From assembly GCA_035687045.1 (NCBI GenBank), contig DASRYU010000086.1, positions 1-16,337 on the forward strand: 16,337 bases of DNA, in the 5' to 3' direction. Under the pieces are notes generated by a model, which saw nothing but the letters and a program-made list of their open reading frames with translations, searched no databases and was not told where the DNA came from. Positions 12,669 through 16,337 of the stretch are shown in pieces. Source of the DNA: JAJPHT01 sp035687045. GTDB taxonomy: Archaea > Thermoplasmatota > SW-10-69-26 > JACQPN01 > JAJPHT01. Numbering within the stretch: position 1 is the stretch's first letter; each line of letters starts with the position of its first letter. Made by a program: the position numbers and the translations under genes.

Positions 12669-14851
12669 CGCGACGCTGGCGCCGCTACGTGCCCTTCGGC
12701 GTGGCCGTGCCCGGGAAGCCGCGCCACTACCGCGAGATGCTCCGCATCGCGTGGGACAACAAGGACAGCCCCGCCTACGCGATGCGCATCCTGAAGCACG
12801 GCGTGTGCGACGGGTGCAGCCTCGGGCCGCGCGGGCTCAAGGACGACGTGCTCAAGGGCACGCACCTCTGCCTCACGCGCTTGAACCTCCTGCGGCTCAA
12901 CACGATGGGCGCAATGCCCGAAGGCGCGTGGGAGGACGTCGGGCCGCTGCGCTCGATGAGCAACGACAAGCTGCGCAAGCTCGGGCGCGTGCCGTACCCG
13001 CTCCTCATGCGGCGCGGCGAGCGCGGCTTCACCCGCATCTCCTGGGACGAAGCGCTCGACACGGCCGCGCGGTGGCTGCGCGAGACGCCGCCGGAGCGCA
13101 GCGGCTACTTCGTCACGAGCCGCGGCATCACGAACGAGACGTACTACGTCATCCAGAAGCTCGCGCGCCTCGCGGGGACGAACAACATCGACCTCTGCTC
13201 GCGGCTGTGCCACGCGCCCAGCGTCACGGGGCTCAAGTCGACCATCGGCTACGGCGCGCCCACCTGCCAGCTCTCCGACTTCATCGGCACGGACCTCCTC
13301 GTCCTCTTCGGGAGCGACCTCGCCAACAACCAGCCGGTGACGACGAAGTACCTCCACTACGCGAAGAAGAAGGGCACGCGCGTCGTCGTCGTGAACCCCG
13401 TGCGCGAGCCGGGGCTCGAGCGCTACTGGATCCCGAGCATCCCGTCGTCCGCGCTCTTCGGCACCGCCATCATGGACGACCTCTACCAGGTGAACGTCGG
13501 CGGCGACATCGCGTTCATCTACGGGACGCTCAAGGCGCTCCTGGACATCCCTGGCGGCATCGACCGCGCGTTCGTCGAGGCGAAGACGGCGGGCTGGCCC
13601 GAGCTCGAGGCGCACGTGCGCGCGCTCGACTGGCGCGACCTCGAGGAGCGCTCGGGGCTCCCGCGCGAGTCGATGGAGACGTTCGCGCGCCACTACGCCC
13701 GCGCGAAGACGGCGGTGTTCCTCTGGTCGATGGGCATCACGCAGCACGCGCACGGCGCCGACAACGTCCGCGCCATCGTCGCGCTCGCGCTCGCCCGCGG
13801 GATGGTCGGCCGCGAGAAGACGGGGCTCATGCCCATCCGCGGCCACAGCGGCGTGCAGGGGGGCGGCGAGTGCGGCGTCGACCCGCAGCGCTTCCCCGGG
13901 AGCGTCGAGATCAGCGCCGAGAGCGCGAAGGGGTTCGAGGCGCTCTGGGGGCACCCGGTGCCTGAAGAGCCCGGCATGTTCACCGGCGACATGGTGGAGG
14001 CCATCCTCGGCGGGAAGATGGACCTCCTCTACTCGCTCGGCGGGAACCTGCGCGAGACGATGCCCGATCCGCGCGAGATGGAGCGCGCGCTCGGGAGGGT
14101 GAAGTACCGCATCCACCAGGACATCGTTCTCAACTCTTCGACGCTCGTCGAGCCGGGGGAGGCGGTGCTCGTCCTGCCGGGCCAGACGCGCTACGAGCAG
14201 CGCACCGGCGGCACGTCCACCTCCACCGAGCGCCGCATCCGGTTCACGCCCGAGATCCCCGGCCCGCGCGTGGGCGAGGCGAAGCCCGAGTGGGAGATCC
14301 CCGCGCTCCTCGGGCAGCGCGTCGTCGGGCGCCGCTTCTTCGACTACCCGGACACGGCGAGCATCCGCCGCGAGATCGAGCGGGCGATGCCGATGTACGC
14401 GGGCATCGCGTCGCTCATGAAGGAGGGCGACTGGGTGCAGTGGGGCGGGCCGCAGCTGTGCGCGGACGGCTTCCCGAAGATGCCCGACGGGCGCGCGCGC
14501 TTCTTCCCCGTGCCGCTCCCCGACAACCGCATCCCGCCGGGCATGTTCCAGGTCTCCACGCGCCGAGGCAAGCAGTTCAACAGCATCGTCTTCCGCGCGC
14601 GCGACCCGCAGATGGGCAACGCCGCGCGCGACGCCGTGCTCCTCGCGCCGGGCCAGGGGTTCCAGGAAGGCGACCGCGTGGTCGTGTCCAACGACATGGG
14701 CAAGTTCCAGGGGCGCGTCAAGCTCGACGACGTGCCGAGGCGCCACGTCGTGCTCTACTGGCCCGAGGCGAACGTGCTTCTCGCGCGGCGCTACGACCGC
14801 GAGTCCGGCATCCCCGACTACAACGCGTACGCGCGCATCGAGCGCGTCTGA
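12665..14851 (+). CDS. FdhF/YdeP-type molybdopterin oxidoreductase (formate dehydrogenase-like)
   Basis: Catalytic subunit of the DMSO-reductase superfamily binding Mo or W bis-MGD; 728 residues, close to E. coli FdhH (715) and YdeP. The N-terminus (YREMLRIAWDNKD, then HGVCDGCSLG, then GTHLCLTRLNLLRLNTMG) matches the FdhF/YdeP group. Cys48, Cys51 and Cys69 are seen, but the third Cys of the usual C-x2-C-x3-C...C cluster motif is missing, so a normal [4Fe-4S] cluster is doubtful. RLCHAPSVTGL (Cys182-His183) aligns with the Sec-His active site of FdhH, with Cys in place of Sec. LFGSDLANNQPVTTKYLHYAKKKGTRVVVVNP and the C-terminal MGNAARDAVLLAPGQGFQEGDRVVVSNDMG are cofactor-binding parts. There is no twin-arginine leader, so it is cytoplasmic. 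Formate is the likely but unproven substrate. No electron-transfer subunit adjoins it. Confidence 0.9.
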   Translation: MTRRWRRYVPFGVAVPGKPRHYREMLRIAWDNKDSPAYAMRILKHGVCDGCSLGPRGLKDDVLKGTHLCLTRLNLLRLNTMGAMPEGAWEDVGPLRSMSNDKLRKLGRVPYPLLMRRGERGFTRISWDEALDTAARWLRETPPERSGYFVTSRGITNETYYVIQKLARLAGTNNIDLCSRLCHAPSVTGLKSTIGYGAPTCQLSDFIGTDLLVLFGSDLANNQPVTTKYLHYAKKKGTRVVVVNPVREPGLERYWIPSIPSSALFGTAIMDDLYQVNVGGDIAFIYGTLKALLDIPGGIDRAFVEAKTAGWPELEAHVRALDWRDLEERSGLPRESMETFARHYARAKTAVFLWSMGITQHAHGADNVRAIVALALARGMVGREKTGLMPIRGHSGVQGGGECGVDPQRFPGSVEISAESAKGFEALWGHPVPEEPGMFTGDMVEAILGGKMDLLYSLGGNLRETMPDPREMERALGRVKYRIHQDIVLNSSTLVEPGEAVLVLPGQTRYEQRTGGTSTSTERRIRFTPEIPGPRVGEAKPEWEIPALLGQRVVGRRFFDYPDTASIRREIERAMPMYAGIASLMKEGDWVQWGGPQLCADGFPKMPDGRARFFPVPLPDNRIPPGMFQVSTRRGKQFNSIVFRARDPQMGNAARDAVLLAPGQGFQEGDRVVVSNDMGKFQGRVKLDDVPRRHVVLYWPEANVLLARRYDRESGIPDYNAYARIERV

Positions 14852-14857
14852 GGCCAC

Positions 14858-15388
14858 ATGCGCAGCGGCATCGTGCTGGCCGGCGGGGCGTCGAGCCGCA
14901 TGGGCTCGTTCAAGCCGCTCCTCCCCTTCCGCGGGCGCCCCCTCCTCGCGCACGCGCTCGACGCGCTCGCCCCGCACTGCCAGGAGCTCATCGTCATGGC
15001 GGGCGCGCGCGCCGCGGAGGTGTCGCGCGTCGGCGCGGGCGCGCGCGTGCTCGCCGACCCGGCGCAGGGCCCGCACGTCGCGCTGCGGCTCGCGGCGCGC
15101 GTCGCGCGCCACCCGACGCTTCTCGTCGTGCCCGCCGACGCGCCCTTCATCTCCGACGCGCTGCCGCCGCTGCTCGCGGCGGGCGCCGACGCCGTGGCGC
15201 GCGACGGCGACGGCGTCAACCCGCTCGTGGCGCTCTACGACCGCGAGCGGCTCCTCGCCGCGCTCGGCGACGACGCGCGCTCGCTGCAGCAGGTCGCCGC
15301 GCGGCTGGGGGCGCGCGCGGTGGACGCGCCCGCGCGCTCGCTCGCGGACGCCGACGAGCCGCAGGACCTAAGACGGCTCGAGGGATGA
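14858..15388 (+). CDS. mobA: MobA-like molybdenum cofactor guanylyltransferase
   Basis: Predicted to attach GMP from GTP to molybdopterin to make MGD, the cofactor form used by the oxidoreductase upstream. It has 176 residues, slightly short for MobA. IVLAGGASSRMGSFKPLL is the nucleotide-binding signature of this nucleotidyltransferase fold. LLVVPADAPFI holds the Asp of the metal-binding motif, which is more often CDMPF. NPLVALYDRERLLAAL and the C-terminal DEPQDLRRLE fit MobA. MocA (cytidylyltransferase) is the nearest alternative; the location next to a bis-MGD-type enzyme favours MobA. It starts 6 nt after the oxidoreductase stop with GAGG overlapping that stop, so it belongs to the same operon. 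Confidence 0.86.
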   Translation: MRSGIVLAGGASSRMGSFKPLLPFRGRPLLAHALDALAPHCQELIVMAGARAAEVSRVGAGARVLADPAQGPHVALRLAARVARHPTLLVVPADAPFISDALPPLLAAGADAVARDGDGVNPLVALYDRERLLAALGDDARSLQQVAARLGARAVDAPARSLADADEPQDLRRLEG

Positions 15389-15395
15389 GCCGCGC

Positions 15396-16223
15396 GTGCA
15401 GCGTCGCCCCTTCGGCCCCACCGGCGTCCACGTGCCCGTCATCGGCCAGGGGACCTGGCAGGTCCGCGACTTCCGCGCCGGCGCGGAGGCGCTGCGCGTG
15501 GGGCTCGAGCTCGGGATGACGCACATCGACACGGCCGAGCTGTATCGAGGCAGCGAGGAGATGATCGCGCCGGTGATCGCGGGCCGCCGCGAGGAGGTGT
15601 TCCTCGTGAGCAAGGTGCTTCCCCGCCACGCGAGCTACGAAGGGACGCTCGCCGCCTGCGAGGCGAGCCTGCGCCGCCTTGGCACCGACCACCTCGACGT
15701 GTACCTTCTCCACTGGAACGGCGGCGCGCACCCCGTGTCGGAGACGATGCGCGCGATGGGCGAGCTCATCGATCGCGGCCTCATCCGGCACGCGGGCGTG
15801 TCGAACTTCGACGTGGAGGAGCTGGAGGAGGCGAAGAGCGCGCTCGGCCGGCACCGGCTCGCCTGCAACCAGGTCCTCTACCATCTGGAGGACCGCGGCA
15901 TCGAGAGCGACGTGCTCCCCTGGTGCCGCAAGAACGGCGTCGCGGTCGTGGGCTACTCACCCTTCGGCTCGACCGGCGGGTTCCCGGGCGCGGCCACGAA
16001 GGAGGGAAAGGTGCTCCACGACGTGGCGCGCGAGCTCGGGAGGTCGACGCGGCAGGTGGCGCTGGCGTTCCTCACGCGCGACCCCGCGGTGTTCGCGATC
16101 CCGAAAGCTGAAAAGGTGGAGCACGTGCGCGACAACGCGGGCGGCGCGTTCGCGCTGCCCGAGGACGCGCTGCGTCGGCTCGATGAGGCGTTCCCGGCCT
16201 CGCCGGGGCTACGTTCCCTGTAG
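15396..16223 (+). CDS. Aldo-keto reductase
   Basis: NAD(P)H-dependent oxidoreductase of the aldo-keto reductase superfamily, a (beta/alpha)8 barrel, 275 residues. The complete catalytic tetrad is visible: Asp45 and Tyr50 in HIDTAELY, Lys73 in VSKV and His106 in LLHW. GLIRHAGVSNFDVEELEEA, NQVLYHLEDRGIESDVLPWCRKNGVAVVGYSPFG and the C-terminal FAIPKAEKVEHVRDNAG (cofactor-binding region) appear in family order. The start is GTG 15396, seven nt after mobA, with GGGATGA at 15382-15388 as the likely ribosome-binding site within the mobA stop region. It is probably co-transcribed with the fdhD cluster, but a shared pathway is not shown. The physiological substrate cannot be told from sequence. It converges with a minus-strand gene 2 nt after its stop. 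Confidence 0.94.
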   Translation: MQRRPFGPTGVHVPVIGQGTWQVRDFRAGAEALRVGLELGMTHIDTAELYRGSEEMIAPVIAGRREEVFLVSKVLPRHASYEGTLAACEASLRRLGTDHLDVYLLHWNGGAHPVSETMRAMGELIDRGLIRHAGVSNFDVEELEEAKSALGRHRLACNQVLYHLEDRGIESDVLPWCRKNGVAVVGYSPFGSTGGFPGAATKEGKVLHDVARELGRSTRQVALAFLTRDPAVFAIPKAEKVEHVRDNAGGAFALPEDALRRLDEAFPASPGLRSL

Positions 16224-16225
16224 GC

Positions 16226-16337
16226 TCACTGGCCGACGTTCTCGATGTCGCCCGTCGTGCCCTCGCTCTGCGCCGCCTCCTGCGGGTCGGGCGGCGAGCT
16301 GGGCGTCGGCTTCGAGGGGTGCCGCACGTTCGACGGC
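16226..16337 (-). CDS. 3' end of an unidentified minus-strand gene
   Basis: On the minus strand a frame open to the window edge gives 36 residues and ends TTGDIENVGQ at a TGA (16226-16228). It is rich in Pro, Ser, Lys, Gln and Glu, like a disordered C-terminal tail. The 2-nt convergent gap after the aldo-keto reductase stop and the tail-like composition support a real gene. It is too short to identify, and chance open frames are common in this GC-rich DNA. Confidence 0.5.
   Translation of the reverse strand, partial: PSNVRHPSKPTPSSPPDPQEAAQSEGTTGDIENVGQ

Noticed and set aside
12638..15112. An 824-codon minus-strand open frame opposite the molybdopterin oxidoreductase
   Set aside because: Same antisense composition, no recognisable motif, and full overlap with a confidently identified gene.
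15385..15519. ATG 15385 overlapping the mobA stop (ATGA) as a coupled gene start
   Set aside because: The frame reads MSRACSVAPSAPP and then low-complexity Arg/Ala sequence; the aldo-keto reductase begins in another frame at GTG 15396.

Overview
This is a very GC-rich window that most likely comes from an archaeon. The first third is an A-type (archaeal/vacuolar-type) ATP synthase operon in the usual archaeal order I-K-E-C-F-A. The A and F subunits read as archaeal, and A resembles the Thermoplasma type. Several starts are preceded by GGTGAT or GGAGG. At least one gene (fdhD) has an archaeal TATA-like box about 27 nt before its ATG and no ribosome binding site, as in leaderless archaeal transcripts. 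A Thermoplasmatota-like, high-GC euryarchaeal lineage is my best guess from the protein sequences; this is inference and not a database result. Thermus-type bacteria share this ATPase gene order and are the main alternative.

Layout. Positions 1-193 are an almost perfect inverted repeat (two 90-bp arms, 13-nt loop) inside the His-rich coding part of atpI. It looks like a fold-back at a contig end. Positions 105-5549 hold atpI (5' truncated), atpK, atpE, atpC, atpF and atpA, closely spaced and co-directional; atpB and atpD do not follow. Positions 5550-5800 are a control region with a hairpin plus pyrimidine-tract terminator, two further perfect hairpins and a candidate TATA region. Positions 5801-9151 encode a secreted protein with a PKD domain and ten Ig-like repeats, most of exactly 71 residues and nine of them carrying a Cys pair. 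Positions 9211-10524 encode a lipoprotein with five Asp-box (BNR) motifs, probably a beta-propeller. Both appear to face outward, and together they form a small cell-surface module.

Positions 10628-11788 encode a flavoprotein of the acyl-CoA dehydrogenase / class D monooxygenase superfamily. Positions 11859-15388 are a compact molybdenum/tungsten enzyme operon. It has fdhD (sulfur transfer to the cofactor), an FdhF/YdeP-type molybdopterin oxidoreductase with a Cys-His pair where E. coli formate dehydrogenase H has Sec-His, and a MobA-like nucleotidyltransferase for the cofactor. An aldo-keto reductase (15396-16223) follows 7 nt later and may be co-transcribed. The last 110 bases hold the C-terminal end of a convergent minus-strand gene.

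Every gap between genes is shorter than 300 bases. I saw no tRNA, rRNA, CRISPR array, transposase or phage gene. The most unusual items are the 213-bp repeat protein with coordinated cysteine loss in one repeat, the terminal palindrome, the His-rich and Cys-containing insertions in the ATPase stator subunit, the missing atpB/atpD, and the self-contained fdhD-oxidoreductase-mobA set with no electron-transfer subunit.
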